Positions 56,222-64,000 of a stretch of 64,000 nt of DNA are shown one piece after another. The translations under genes were made by a program, and so were the position numbers. The notes beneath the pieces are model-generated. The model was not told where the DNA came from and did no database searches. It saw nothing but the letters and a program-made list of their open reading frames with translations. The DNA is taken from assembly GCF_003254475.1 (NCBI RefSeq), contig NZ_QFYQ01000001.1, positions 1,488,001 through 1,552,000 on the forward strand, read 5' to 3'. The stretch is from Phenylobacterium soli. GTDB lineage: Bacteria > Pseudomonadota > Alphaproteobacteria > Caulobacterales > Caulobacteraceae. Each line of letters starts with the position of its first letter. Within the stretch, counting starts at the first letter, position 1.

Positions 56222-57361
56222 CTAGGCTTCCATGAACAGGCCGAGGAGCTCGACCACGGCGCGGGTGTGCTCGGGCAGGCCGATGGTGATGCGCAGGTGG
56301 TCCGGCAGGCCGTAGTTGGCGACGCCGCGGACGATGTAGCCGTTCTTCGCGAGATAGGCCTCGGCCTCGGCGGCGGTCTTGCCGGCCGTGCTGGGGAAGC
56401 CGACGAGGACGAAGTTGGCCTGTGACGGCACGACCTCCAGACCCTTCTGGCGCAGGCTGTCGGCGAGCAGCTTGCGGCCCTCCTGGACGAGACGGGCCGA
56501 GCGCTCCTGGAAGCCGGTGTCGGCGAGCGCGGCGATGGCCGCCTCCTGGCCGCAGATCGAGGTGTTGAACGGCGCGCGGATGCGGTCGAGGGCGTCGGCG
56601 ATGTGCTCGGGGCAGTAGGCCCAGCCGACGCGCAGCGAGGCGAGGCCGTGGATCTTCGAGAAGGTGCGGGTGACGACGACGTTCTGGGAGGCGCGCGCCA
56701 GCTCGAGGCCGGAGGCGAAGTCCTCGGCGTCGGCGAACTCGGCGTAGGCCTCGTCGAGCACCAGCACCACCTCGGGCGGCAGGGCGGCGTGCAGTGCGGC
56801 GAGGTCGCCCTTGGAGAGGTAGGTGCCGGTCGGGTTGCCCGGCTGGGTGGCGAAGACGATGCGCGTGCGATCGTCGACCAGCTTCATCACCTCGCCGACC
56901 TCGAGGCGGTAGTTGGGCTCGGCGGCGTGGCGCACCTGGCCCTGGCAGGCGCGGGCGCCGATCGAATAGGCCGAGAAGCCGTACTGGCCCATGACGATGT
57001 TGTCGCCGGGCTCGAGGAACACCTGGTTGAGGAGGTGCAGCACCTCGTCGGTGCCGTCGCCGAAGGCCAGCCGCTCGGGCTCCAGGCCGAAGTGGGCGGC
57101 GACCGCGGCGCGCAGGGCGTTGGCGCGGCCATCGGGGTAGACGGCGAGCCGGTCGCCGGCGGCGACGAAGGCCTCGCGGGCCTTGGGGCTGGCGCCGAGG
57201 ATGTTCTCGTTGGAGGAGAGCTTCACCGGATGGGCGACGCCCTCGACGCTCGACTTGCCCGGCTTGTAGGGCGTGATGTCGAGGATACCGGCCTTCGGCT
57301 CGGGGCGGCCGGTGGCGGGACGGGCGGTGCGGGCGGGGAGGGTGGCGCTGTCTTGAGTCAC
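56222..57361 (-). CDS. hisC: Histidinol-phosphate / aromatic aminotransferase
   Basis: A 379-residue PLP aminotransferase starting with GTG. It has the SSNENILGASPKA motif, PGNPTGTYLS, DEAYAEFAD and the PLP lysine in TRTFSKIHGLASLRVGW. HisC-type enzymes also transaminate aromatic amino acids or phenylpyruvate. The position between tyrA-like and chorismate mutase genes suggests an aromatic role here, though histidine synthesis cannot be excluded. Confidence 0.8.
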   Translation of the reverse strand: MTQDSATLPARTARPATGRPEPKAGILDITPYKPGKSSVEGVAHPVKLSSNENILGASPKAREAFVAAGDRLAVYPDGRANALRAAVAAHFGLEPERLAFGDGTDEVLHLLNQVFLEPGDNIVMGQYGFSAYSIGARACQGQVRHAAEPNYRLEVGEVMKLVDDRTRIVFATQPGNPTGTYLSKGDLAALHAALPPEVVLVLDEAYAEFADAEDFASGLELARASQNVVVTRTFSKIHGLASLRVGWAYCPEHIADALDRIRAPFNTSICGQEAAIAALADTGFQERSARLVQEGRKLLADSLRQKGLEVVPSQANFVLVGFPSTAGKTAAEAEAYLAKNGYIVRGVANYGLPDHLRITIGLPEHTRAVVELLGLFMEA

Positions 57362-57371
57362 GCGCCGCTGT

Positions 57372-58187
57372 TTACACGTCCAGCGGCGCCGGCGCAGCCC
57401 CGATGACGCCCGAAAGCTTGCCCGGCGCCCGGGCGAGGCGCGCGTCGTGGGCCTGGTAGAAGCCGGACAGCATGAACAGCTTCAGCCCGCCGGCCGCGAC
57501 CAGCAGGGTGGCGGCGACGCCATCGCGGGAGAGGGCCTCCTCGATGGCCGGCCCGCTCTGCGGGGCGTCGGTGACCCAGTAGGTGCGGTCGTCGCCCGTC
57601 GGCTCGACCTCGACGTCGCCGACCGCCAGGGCGGTGAGCGGCCCCCAGGCGGCCAGGCAGGGCAGGGCGGCGAACACCCGAAGCTTCGGCTCGGCCAGCA
57701 GGCGGGCCCACCAGGCGCTGTCGGCGGTGAGCGGCAGGACGGCGACGCCGCCCTGGGTCTTGGCGGCGGCGAGGGCTTCCTCGGGCCTGGCCAGCATGCG
57801 CAGGGGCGGCGAGGCGCCGAAGCGGGCGCGGGCCAGCTCGACGGTGCGGGCCGGATCCTTGCCGCCCCAGACCTCGATGTGGAACGGGCCCTGGGCCGCC
57901 AGGCTGGCGCCGATCAGCTCGCGCCAGATGCGCACCACGAGGGTCGGTGAGGCCGAGCCGCGCGGCCGGGCGAGGAGCTTCTTCAGGAGATGGGTCTCGC
58001 GGCCGGGGCGCAGGCCGAACTTGTCGCCGTCGCCGGCCGCCTTCTTGGCCGCGGCCACCGCGCTCGCCAGCCCGGCCCGCTCGTCGACGAGCTTGAGCAG
58101 CTCGGCGTCGATCTGGTCGATCCGCGCGCGCACCTCGTCCAGCGAGGGCAGCGGTGCGGCGGCGGGGGTGGGCTTGGCCTCGGCCAT
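57372..58187 (-). CDS. Chorismate mutase (AroQ type) with C-terminal extension
   Basis: A 271-residue protein. The N-terminal ~95 residues are the AroQ chorismate mutase: LDEVRARIDQIDAELLKLVD, then ERAGLASAVAAAKK and RIWRELIGASLA. The rest (WGGKDPARTVELARARFGAS...) resembles the substrate-domain part of prephenate dehydratase, but the TRF motif is absent, so dehydratase activity is doubtful. It precedes hisC by 10 bp, so one operon is likely. ATG with AGGGAG upstream. Confidence 0.75.
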   Translation of the reverse strand: MAEAKPTPAAAPLPSLDEVRARIDQIDAELLKLVDERAGLASAVAAAKKAAGDGDKFGLRPGRETHLLKKLLARPRGSASPTLVVRIWRELIGASLAAQGPFHIEVWGGKDPARTVELARARFGASPPLRMLARPEEALAAAKTQGGVAVLPLTADSAWWARLLAEPKLRVFAALPCLAAWGPLTALAVGDVEVEPTGDDRTYWVTDAPQSGPAIEEALSRDGVAATLLVAAGGLKLFMLSGFYQAHDARLARAPGKLSGVIGAAPAPLDV

Positions 58188-58340
58188 AATCTCCCTCGAA
58201 AGGCAGGCCCGGGTGCTAGGTCATTGCGACGAGCGGCGCAATAGGCCCGATGGCCGCAAGATTGTTGCGGCTGCAACGAGGGGCGCGCCAGGGCGGCCGA
58301 GGGTCTCGGCGCGGCGGCGCTCAGCGTCTACATAGGGGCC

Positions 58341-59972
58341 ATGCTGCGGATTTCCGAACTCAAGCTGCCGCTCGACCACGCGCCGCAGGCGCTGCCGGAC
58401 GCGATCGCCGAGCGCCTCGGCGTCGGCGCGGGCGACATCCTTCGCTGGTCGGTGTGGAAGCGGGCGCACGACGCGCGCCGCAAGTCGGCGATCCTCAAGG
58501 TCTACATCGTCGACGTGGAGGTGACGGACGAGGCCGCCGTGCTGGCCCGGCTGGCAAAGGATCCGCACGTGCGGCCGACGCCGGACACCCGCTACCGGCC
58601 GGTGGCCAGCGCGCCGCCGGCGGCGGGGCTGCGGCCGGTGGTGATCGGGACCGGGCCCTGCGGCCTGTTCGCCGGACTGATCCTGGCGGAGATGGGCTTT
58701 CGCCCGATCATCCTCGACCGCGGCAAGGTGGTGCGCGAGCGGACCAAGGACACCTGGGGCCTCTGGCGGCGAAGCGAGCTGAACCCGGAGTCCAACGTCC
58801 AGTTCGGCGAGGGCGGGGCCGGCACCTTCTCGGACGGCAAGCTCTACAGCCAGATCAAGGATCCGCGGTTCCTCGGCCGCAAGGTGCTGACCGAGTTCGT
58901 GGCCGCCGGGGCGCCCGAGGAGATCCTCACCGAGGCGCACCCGCACATCGGCACCTTCCGCCTGGTGAGCATGGTCGAGCGGCTGCGCGCCAAGATCGAG
59001 GCGCTGGGCGGCGAGTACCGCTTCCAGCAGCGGGTGGTCGATCTCGAGCTCGAGCGCGGGGCCGACGGCGGCCGGCGGCTGAGAGGCGTTCACCTGCACA
59101 CCGGCGAGTTCGTCGAGGCCGACCAGGTGGTGATGGCGGTCGGCCATTCCTCGCGCGACACCTTCGAGATGCTGCACGACCGCGGCGTCCACATCGAGGC
59201 CAAGCCGTTCTCCATCGGCTTCCGGATCGAGCACCCGCAGTCGTGGATCGACCGGGCGCTGTTCGGGCCGTGCGCCGGCCACCCCGACCTCGGCGCGGCC
59301 GCCTATTCCCTGTCGCACCACTGCGCCAACGGCCGGACGGTCTACAGCTTCTGCATGTGCCCGGGCGGCACGGTGGTGGCGGCGACCTCCGAGCCCGGCC
59401 GGGTGGTGACCAACGGCATGAGCCAGTATTCGCGCAACGAGCGGAACGCCAACTCCGGCTTCGTGGTCGGGATCACGCCCGCCGACTATCCGAGCGACCA
59501 TCCGCTGGCCGGGATCGCCCTGCAACGGGAGCTGGAGAGCCGCGCCTTCGCGGCGGGCGGCGGCGACTATTTCGCGCCGGCGCAGCGGGTCGGCGACTTC
59601 CTGGCGGGCCGCGCCTCGACGGCCCTGGGCGAGGTGGTCCCGAGCTACCGGCCGGGCGTGCGGCCCACCGACCTGGCCGCCATCATGCCGGCCTATGTGA
59701 CCGAGGCGATGCGCGAGGCCCTGCCGGTGTTCGGCCGCAAGATCCCGCGCTACGACGATCCCGACGCGCTGCTCACCGGCGTCGAGACGCGCACCTCCTC
59801 GCCGATCCGGATCACCCGCGGCGCCGACTTCCAGAGCCTGAACGTGCGTGGCCTGTTTCCGGCTGGCGAGGGCGCGGGCTATGCCGGCGGCATCCTGTCG
59901 GCGGCGGTGGACGGCATCAAGGTCGCCGAAGCGGTGGCCCGGGCGAGCCTCGGAATCGCCGCGGCCGCCTAG
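58341..59972 (+). CDS. NAD(P)/FAD-dependent oxidoreductase
   Basis: A 543-residue flavoprotein. FAD-binding GTGPCGLFAGLILAEMG starts about residue 97; the N-terminal ~90 residues (MLRISELKLPLDHAPQALPD...) are the ferredoxin-like/aminotransferase-like preface of this family. QFGEGGAGTFSDGKLYSQIK and the C-terminal FPAGEGAGYAGGILSAAVDGIKVAEAV are conserved FAD-site motifs. These proteins are widely conserved, with no defined substrate. It overlaps the convergent membrane protein by four bases. Confidence 0.8.
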   Translation: MLRISELKLPLDHAPQALPDAIAERLGVGAGDILRWSVWKRAHDARRKSAILKVYIVDVEVTDEAAVLARLAKDPHVRPTPDTRYRPVASAPPAAGLRPVVIGTGPCGLFAGLILAEMGFRPIILDRGKVVRERTKDTWGLWRRSELNPESNVQFGEGGAGTFSDGKLYSQIKDPRFLGRKVLTEFVAAGAPEEILTEAHPHIGTFRLVSMVERLRAKIEALGGEYRFQQRVVDLELERGADGGRRLRGVHLHTGEFVEADQVVMAVGHSSRDTFEMLHDRGVHIEAKPFSIGFRIEHPQSWIDRALFGPCAGHPDLGAAAYSLSHHCANGRTVYSFCMCPGGTVVAATSEPGRVVTNGMSQYSRNERNANSGFVVGITPADYPSDHPLAGIALQRELESRAFAAGGGDYFAPAQRVGDFLAGRASTALGEVVPSYRPGVRPTDLAAIMPAYVTEAMREALPVFGRKIPRYDDPDALLTGVETRTSSPIRITRGADFQSLNVRGLFPAGEGAGYAGGILSAAVDGIKVAEAVARASLGIAAAA

Positions 59973-61669
59973 CGCGCGCTGGGCTGGGCGGGCTGGGCGC
60001 ACGGTCGCCAGACCTCGAGGCTGCGCGCCTCGCCCCAGAAGGTCATCGGCGGCAGCAGGGCGCGGCAGTAGGCGGCGCGATGGGCCTCGAACCACCGGGC
60101 CGGCTGGGAGGCCGCGAAGGCGGGCCAGACCGGGCCGACGAACACGGCGGCCTCCCGCGCCTGCGGCGTCAGCCGCGACCAGACCACGTCCGGCCAGGTG
60201 GGCGTCGCCGGGTTCAGCCAGGGGAGCACCGGGGCGCGGCCGCCCATCAGCACGGCGACGCCGGGCCCCGTTCCGGAAAGGTCGATGACGAGCCTGCCGG
60301 AGGCCAGGCCGTCGGCCGCGCGGGCGAAGGCGGCGGTCTGCGGGTCCACCAGGACGGGGCCGCGGGCGAGGGGCGTGGTGATCGGGACCTGCTGGTCGAA
60401 GATCGAGGCCGGCAGGCTGTAGGGATGGCAGGCCGCGAGCAGCATGGCCGCGGCCGGTCCGGCGAGCGCCAGCGCCTGGGCGGCCGCGCGGCGCCAGGGA
60501 AGGGCGTCGGCCGCGGCCAGGGCGAACAGCGCCAGGAAGCCGAAAGCCATGCTGAAATTGAGCTGGAACCACTGGTTGTTGAAGGTGCCGAGCGCCACCG
60601 CCGCCGGCGTGGCCAGGAGGACGAGGACGGCGAGGCGGCTGGGCCAGGGCCGCGGCCGAACGATCGCCGCGTAGCCCGCCGCCAGCAGCACGAGGGCGAG
60701 GCCCAGGAAGTCGGGGATCTCACCGTCGATGGCGTCGGGGACGATGGTGGCGACATAGGCGAGGCTGAAGGTGACGGCCGCGGCGCCCAGCCACGTCGCC
60801 GGGCGATGTCGGCGGAACGCCAGGCCGAAGGCCGCGGCGAGGGCGGCGGCGGTGAGGAGCGGCGGCACGGCCAGCCAGTCGCGGACGATCTTGGCGGGCA
60901 GGGCGAGCGGGGTGTTGGGCATGCCCAGCACGTGCTGGCTGAGGCTCATGCGCGCGACGAGGACGGCGATCTGGCCCGGCGGCAGGACGAGGCAGATCAG
61001 CGCCGCGCCGATCACGAGCCCGCCGACCAGGGCCGTCCGGCCGCGGGGCGCGGCCAGGGCGACGAGCGCGACGGCCAGGGCCGCGATGGCGAACAGCGGC
61101 GGCTTGCCGAAGGCGGCGAGGCAAAGACCGGCCGCGATCTGCAGGGAGGACGACAGGGCGGACGGCAGGGAGGACGGCAGGGCGGCGGCGAGCGGCGCGC
61201 CGGGCGATGCCCGCAGCGCGCTGAAGACGCCGGCGAGGACCAGGAGGGCGCCGATGTTGGCCGCCGAGTTGTAGCTGGGGGTGACGATCCACGGGAAGAA
61301 GATGGTCAGGGATGCGAGCGCGCCATAGAGGCCGAACAGCCGCCGCGGTCTCCCTGAGGGCAGGGCCGCGCCGAGGAGGGCGCCCGCGCAGGCCGCGATC
61401 GCGAAGCCCAGGGCGCGGAAGCTCTGCAGGTTTTCGGCCGCCAGGCTGAAGAGGGGGTGTAGCAGATAGCCGAACGGCTGATAGCTGAGCGCGTAGCCGT
61501 CGGGCTCGCGGGTGCGGATCAGGTAGAAGGCCTCGTCGGTGAGATCGAAGCCGCGTCCGGAGCCGTAGACGAGCAGGCCCCCGCACACCAGCAACGAGGC
61601 GAACAGGCCGGCGATCAGCCACGGCTGCGCGCCGTCGCCGACCGGCCTGATGTCTCGCGCCCCCTTCAC
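59969..61669 (-). CDS. Polytopic membrane protein, glycosyltransferase-like
   Basis: About 566 residues from a GTG at 61669, with 11-13 hydrophobic helices and a large C-terminal soluble part (PLARGPVLVDPQTAAFARAADG...RALLPPMTFWGEARSLEVW). The short acidic first loop (SGRGFDLTDEAFYLI) with Asp/Glu after helix 1 is like the DE motif of GT-C glycosyltransferases of the ArnT/PMT type. The N-terminal limit is uncertain; no good ribosome site is seen. A role in decorating envelope glycans is an inference. Confidence 0.6.
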   Translation of the reverse strand: MKGARDIRPVGDGAQPWLIAGLFASLLVCGGLLVYGSGRGFDLTDEAFYLIRTREPDGYALSYQPFGYLLHPLFSLAAENLQSFRALGFAIAACAGALLGAALPSGRPRRLFGLYGALASLTIFFPWIVTPSYNSAANIGALLVLAGVFSALRASPGAPLAAALPSSLPSALSSSLQIAAGLCLAAFGKPPLFAIAALAVALVALAAPRGRTALVGGLVIGAALICLVLPPGQIAVLVARMSLSQHVLGMPNTPLALPAKIVRDWLAVPPLLTAAALAAAFGLAFRRHRPATWLGAAAVTFSLAYVATIVPDAIDGEIPDFLGLALVLLAAGYAAIVRPRPWPSRLAVLVLLATPAAVALGTFNNQWFQLNFSMAFGFLALFALAAADALPWRRAAAQALALAGPAAAMLLAACHPYSLPASIFDQQVPITTPLARGPVLVDPQTAAFARAADGLASGRLVIDLSGTGPGVAVLMGGRAPVLPWLNPATPTWPDVVWSRLTPQAREAAVFVGPVWPAFAASQPARWFEAHRAAYCRALLPPMTFWGEARSLEVWRPCAQPAQPSAR

Positions 61670-61679
61670 GAGCTCGCGG

Positions 61680-62135
61680 CTAGGGGTGTTCGAACCAGCG
61701 CCTGACCGTCGCGCTGATCTCGGCTGCCTGCTCGCGGATCGCCGCGCCGGTCTCCGCCGGGCTCGAGACCCCGACGATGGCGCCCTGGCCGCCGGCCACG
61801 TCGCCCACCGGCACGTCGAGGACGAAGGCGACGACGGGGTCGCCGCTGCGACGCCGCAACAGGATCTCGCCTTCCCAGGTCTCACCCGCCTGCAGCGCCT
61901 GCATGATCTCGGCCGACTGCTCGCGCGTGTACTTGGCCGGCGTCAGCTCGAGGATGTCGCGCCCCAGGGCCTCGGCTTCCGACCAACCATAAAGGCGCTC
62001 GGCTGCCCGGTTCCAGACGGCGACCTGTCCCTGGAGGGTTGTGGCGATGACGGCGGTGTCCTCCGCCAGCGGCAGGGGACGGGCGAGCCGTTCGCGGATC
62101 CAGGCGAGCTCACGCGAGCTCTCGACGGTGTTCAT
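61680..62135 (-). CDS. Stand-alone PAS domain protein
   Basis: A 151-residue protein. One PAS domain: AVIATTLQGQVAVWNRAAERLYGWSEAEALGRDILELTPA, followed by WEGEILLRRRSGDPVVAFVLDVPV. No kinase, GGDEF or HTH part is attached, so it probably senses a ligand and works through a partner. Start ATG 62135 with AGGAGA upstream. Confidence 0.75.
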   Translation of the reverse strand: MNTVESSRELAWIRERLARPLPLAEDTAVIATTLQGQVAVWNRAAERLYGWSEAEALGRDILELTPAKYTREQSAEIMQALQAGETWEGEILLRRRSGDPVVAFVLDVPVGDVAGGQGAIVGVSSPAETGAAIREQAAEISATVRRWFEHP

Positions 62136-62291
62136 GACGTCTCCTGGGGCGGGTGGCCCGGTACGAGGCCTATCATGGATCAATGCCGGATGCGCGGGGG
62201 ACTGAGCGGCCTGATTGGTTTTCGGCGCCCGGAGGGCCTTTGCCCCTGGCGGGGCAGGGTCTATCCTCTCCGAGCGCAGTGGGTGAAAGCT

Positions 62292-62567
62292 ATGAGCGAC
62301 GCTGTCGGCCCTGGCGATCTGGTTCTATGCGTCAACGCCGCCCCGAACCATGTGACGGGCAGGCCGGTGCCCCTCAGGGCGGGCGAGACCTACCGGGTGC
62401 TTGGCGTGATGGAATTCGCCTGCCCCTGCGGCCGCTCAGACGCCCTGCTCGACGTCGGCGTCGATTTCGCCTGGTGCCAGACGCGTTTCCGGCTTCTCCC
62501 GAAGCCCAAGGCGCAGGCGAAGACGCGACGCGTTTCGGCGCCCAAGCAGAAAGAAACGGTCCGCTAG
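62292..62567 (+). CDS. Small Cys-containing hypothetical protein (91 aa)
   Basis: A 91-residue protein with a compact beta-rich pattern: GDLVLCVNAAPNHVTGRPVPLRAGETYRVLGV, then FACPCG and FAWCQTRFRLLP, ending in a basic tail. The four cysteines could bind zinc. Similar short proteins occur in other Caulobacterales. The ATG at 62292 has no clear ribosome site. Confidence 0.5.
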   Translation: MSDAVGPGDLVLCVNAAPNHVTGRPVPLRAGETYRVLGVMEFACPCGRSDALLDVGVDFAWCQTRFRLLPKPKAQAKTRRVSAPKQKETVR

Positions 62568-62714
62568 ACGCGAACCTTCCCACGCGTGGGGCCATGGCCT
62601 CGCGCGCGACCCTTCGATCCAGAACTACCGTCGCGTGCGCGGCTCCAGGGCCGAACATTTCGCGGCAACCCCCGATTACGGGCTCGGTACTGGTCAAAAT
62701 CGAGGGGGCATCCC

Positions 62715-64000
62715 ATGCCAACCATTCTTGGCACGAACGGCGCTGACACCCTGAACGGGCTGTCCGGCGACAACCTGATCCAGGGCGGCGACGGCGCCGA
62801 CAAGCTCAACGGGGGCGCCGGCAGGGACACCCTCGACGGCGGCCTCGGGGCCGACACCCTGAGCGGCAATTCCGGCGATGACGTCATGGTCTACGACGCC
62901 AGCGCTTCGGGCCTGAGCACCATCGCGCCGGGCGCCGGCGCGGGGGCGGACGTCGTCGACGGCGGCTCGGGCATCGACAGCCTGAAGCTCGTCCTGACCT
63001 ACAACCAGTGGATCAGCGGCTCGGTGCAGGCGGACCTCTCGGCCTTCCTCGCCTTCCTGAACGCGAACACCAACGTCCACACCCAGGAAGCGACCAACGC
63101 GATCTTCACCTTCAGCCAGTCGGGCTGGAACCTGCAGGCCTCGAAGATCGAGACCCTGCAGGTGTTCGTCGGCAACGTGCAGGTGGCGGCCCTCGACCAG
63201 GCGCCGGTGATCACCTCGAACGGCGGCCAGGACACCGGGACCGCCAGCGTCTTCGAGAACAGCACGGCGGTGGGGACCGTCCAGGCGAGCGATCCGGACG
63301 CGGTCAGCGTGCTGAGCTACTCGATCGTCGGCGGCGCCGACGCGGCCAAGTTCAGCATCAACGCGACGACGGGCGCGCTGGCGTTCGTCTCCGCCCCGGA
63401 CTTCGAACATCCGACGGCGAGCGGCGGCGGCAACGCCTATTCGGTGTGGGTGCAGGCCTCGGACGGATTGCTCACCGATGTCCAGAAGCTGACCGTCAAT
63501 GTGCAGAACGTGAACGAGGCCCCGGCCGGGACCAATGGCTCCGGCACGGTGCTGGAGGACGGGACCTACACCTTCGCGGCGAGCGACTTCGGCTTCACCG
63601 ATCCGAACGACTCCCCTGCCAACAGCCTGATGGCGGTGAAGATCACCACCCTGCCGGGCGCGGGCTCGCTGCAGCTCAACGGCGTCGCCGTGACCGCGGG
63701 CCAGACGATCCAGGCGGCTGACATCGGCAACCTGACGTTCACGCCGGCGGCCAACGCCAACGGGACCGGCTATGCGAACCTGACCTTCCAAGTGCAGGAC
63801 GACGGCGGCACGGCCAACGGCGGCGTCGACCTCGATCCCACGGCGAACACCTTCACCTTCAACGTCACACCGGTGAACGACGCCCCGGCCGGGACCAACG
63901 GCTCGGGCACGGTGCTGGAGGACGGGACCTACACCTTCGCCGCGTCAGACTTCGGCTTCACCGATCCGAACGATTCCCCGGCCAACAGCCTGATGGCGGT
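62715..64000 (+). CDS. Large RTX/cadherin-type surface protein (3' truncated by window edge)
   Basis: The frame is open from ATG 62715 to the end of the window (428 codons), with no stop. Residues ~1-60 carry calcium-binding RTX repeats (GLSGDNLIQ, GGDGADKLNG, GGLGADTLSG). Then come a unique domain, a cadherin-like domain (FENSTAVGTVQASDPDA...) and repeats beginning GTNGSGTVLEDGTYTFAASD. It is likely a type I-secreted adhesin or surface-layer-like protein. The protein must continue well past the window. Confidence 0.8.
   Translation, partial: MPTILGTNGADTLNGLSGDNLIQGGDGADKLNGGAGRDTLDGGLGADTLSGNSGDDVMVYDASASGLSTIAPGAGAGADVVDGGSGIDSLKLVLTYNQWISGSVQADLSAFLAFLNANTNVHTQEATNAIFTFSQSGWNLQASKIETLQVFVGNVQVAALDQAPVITSNGGQDTGTASVFENSTAVGTVQASDPDAVSVLSYSIVGGADAAKFSINATTGALAFVSAPDFEHPTASGGGNAYSVWVQASDGLLTDVQKLTVNVQNVNEAPAGTNGSGTVLEDGTYTFAASDFGFTDPNDSPANSLMAVKITTLPGAGSLQLNGVAVTAGQTIQAADIGNLTFTPAANANGTGYANLTFQVQDDGGTANGGVDLDPTANTFTFNVTPVNDAPAGTNGSGTVLEDGTYTFAASDFGFTDPNDSPANSLMA
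63519..64000 (+). repeat. 363-bp tandem repeat inside the surface-protein gene
   Basis: The segments starting at 63519 and 63882 are near identical at DNA level, period 363 bp (121 residues), each beginning with APAGTNGSGTVLEDG. Only the first ~119 bp of the second copy are in the window, so more copies may follow. Confidence 0.75.

Noticed and set aside
58250..61357. 1035-codon plus-strand frame across the oxidoreductase and the membrane protein
   Set aside because: It runs through two real genes in wrong frames and is Arg/Gly/Ala-rich without domains.
1..64000. CRISPR array, tRNA or rRNA genes
   Set aside because: I found no regularly spaced direct repeats with unique spacers, no tRNA-like cloverleaf and no rRNA segments while reading the intergenic regions.

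Overview
The window looks like a chromosomal segment of a high-GC alphaproteobacterium of the order Caulobacterales, most likely Phenylobacterium or Caulobacter. The evidence is a full-length podJ polarity gene, an aa3-type cytochrome oxidase subunit IV, alphaproteobacterial-type LexA boxes, many acyl-CoA dehydrogenases and small glycine/tyrosine-rich secreted proteins. The assignment rests on gene content only. Both window edges cut large secreted repeat proteins: the C-terminus of one lies at 1-621, and the start of an RTX/cadherin-like protein runs from 62715 off the end.

Layout. 0.7-9.0 kb: housekeeping and envelope genes (RcnB-like protein, MFS symporter, channel-like membrane protein, oxidase subunit IV, cysteine synthase, FKBP isomerase). 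9.0-15.3 kb: an accessory patch with an orphan small-terminase-like gene, a complete IS1595-family transposon (9804-12433) with cargo, a lipoprotein and an AT-rich two-gene AAA ATPase + nuclease-like cassette. 15.4-21.8 kb: five tandem acyl-CoA dehydrogenases. 22-31 kb: MprF-like protein, podJ, small metabolic genes and a TetR / hydrolase / VOC cluster. 31-37 kb: DNA repair (lhr-type helicase + pdeM, xthA). 37-46.5 kb: secreted peptidase and hydrolase, a LysR regulator, SDRs and a P450. 47-54.8 kb: second accessory patch with an RTX protein, a second small-terminase-like gene, a second complete IS1595-family transposon (48953-51165), a DUF559 nuclease-like gene between 159-bp direct repeats, and a DinG-like helicase. 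54.9-62.6 kb: tyrA / hisC-like / chorismate mutase and other core genes.

The most interesting structure joins the two accessory patches. Four exact GTTC-N7-GTTC sites with T-rich spacers (the alphaproteobacterial LexA box) lie beside the two small-terminase-like paralogues, the DUF559 gene and the dinG-like helicase, suggesting a dispersed SOS-controlled set. Each small-terminase-like gene has an IS1595-family element inserted within about 5 bp of its box. Both elements have 8-bp target duplications, inverted ends and unrelated cargo, including in each case a protein with a HEPN-type R-x4-H motif. Next to the first element is a two-gene ATPase/nuclease-like pair that could be an undescribed defence system. 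A separate TGAAC direct-repeat motif with 11-bp period lies 56-80 bp upstream of several small secreted-protein genes.
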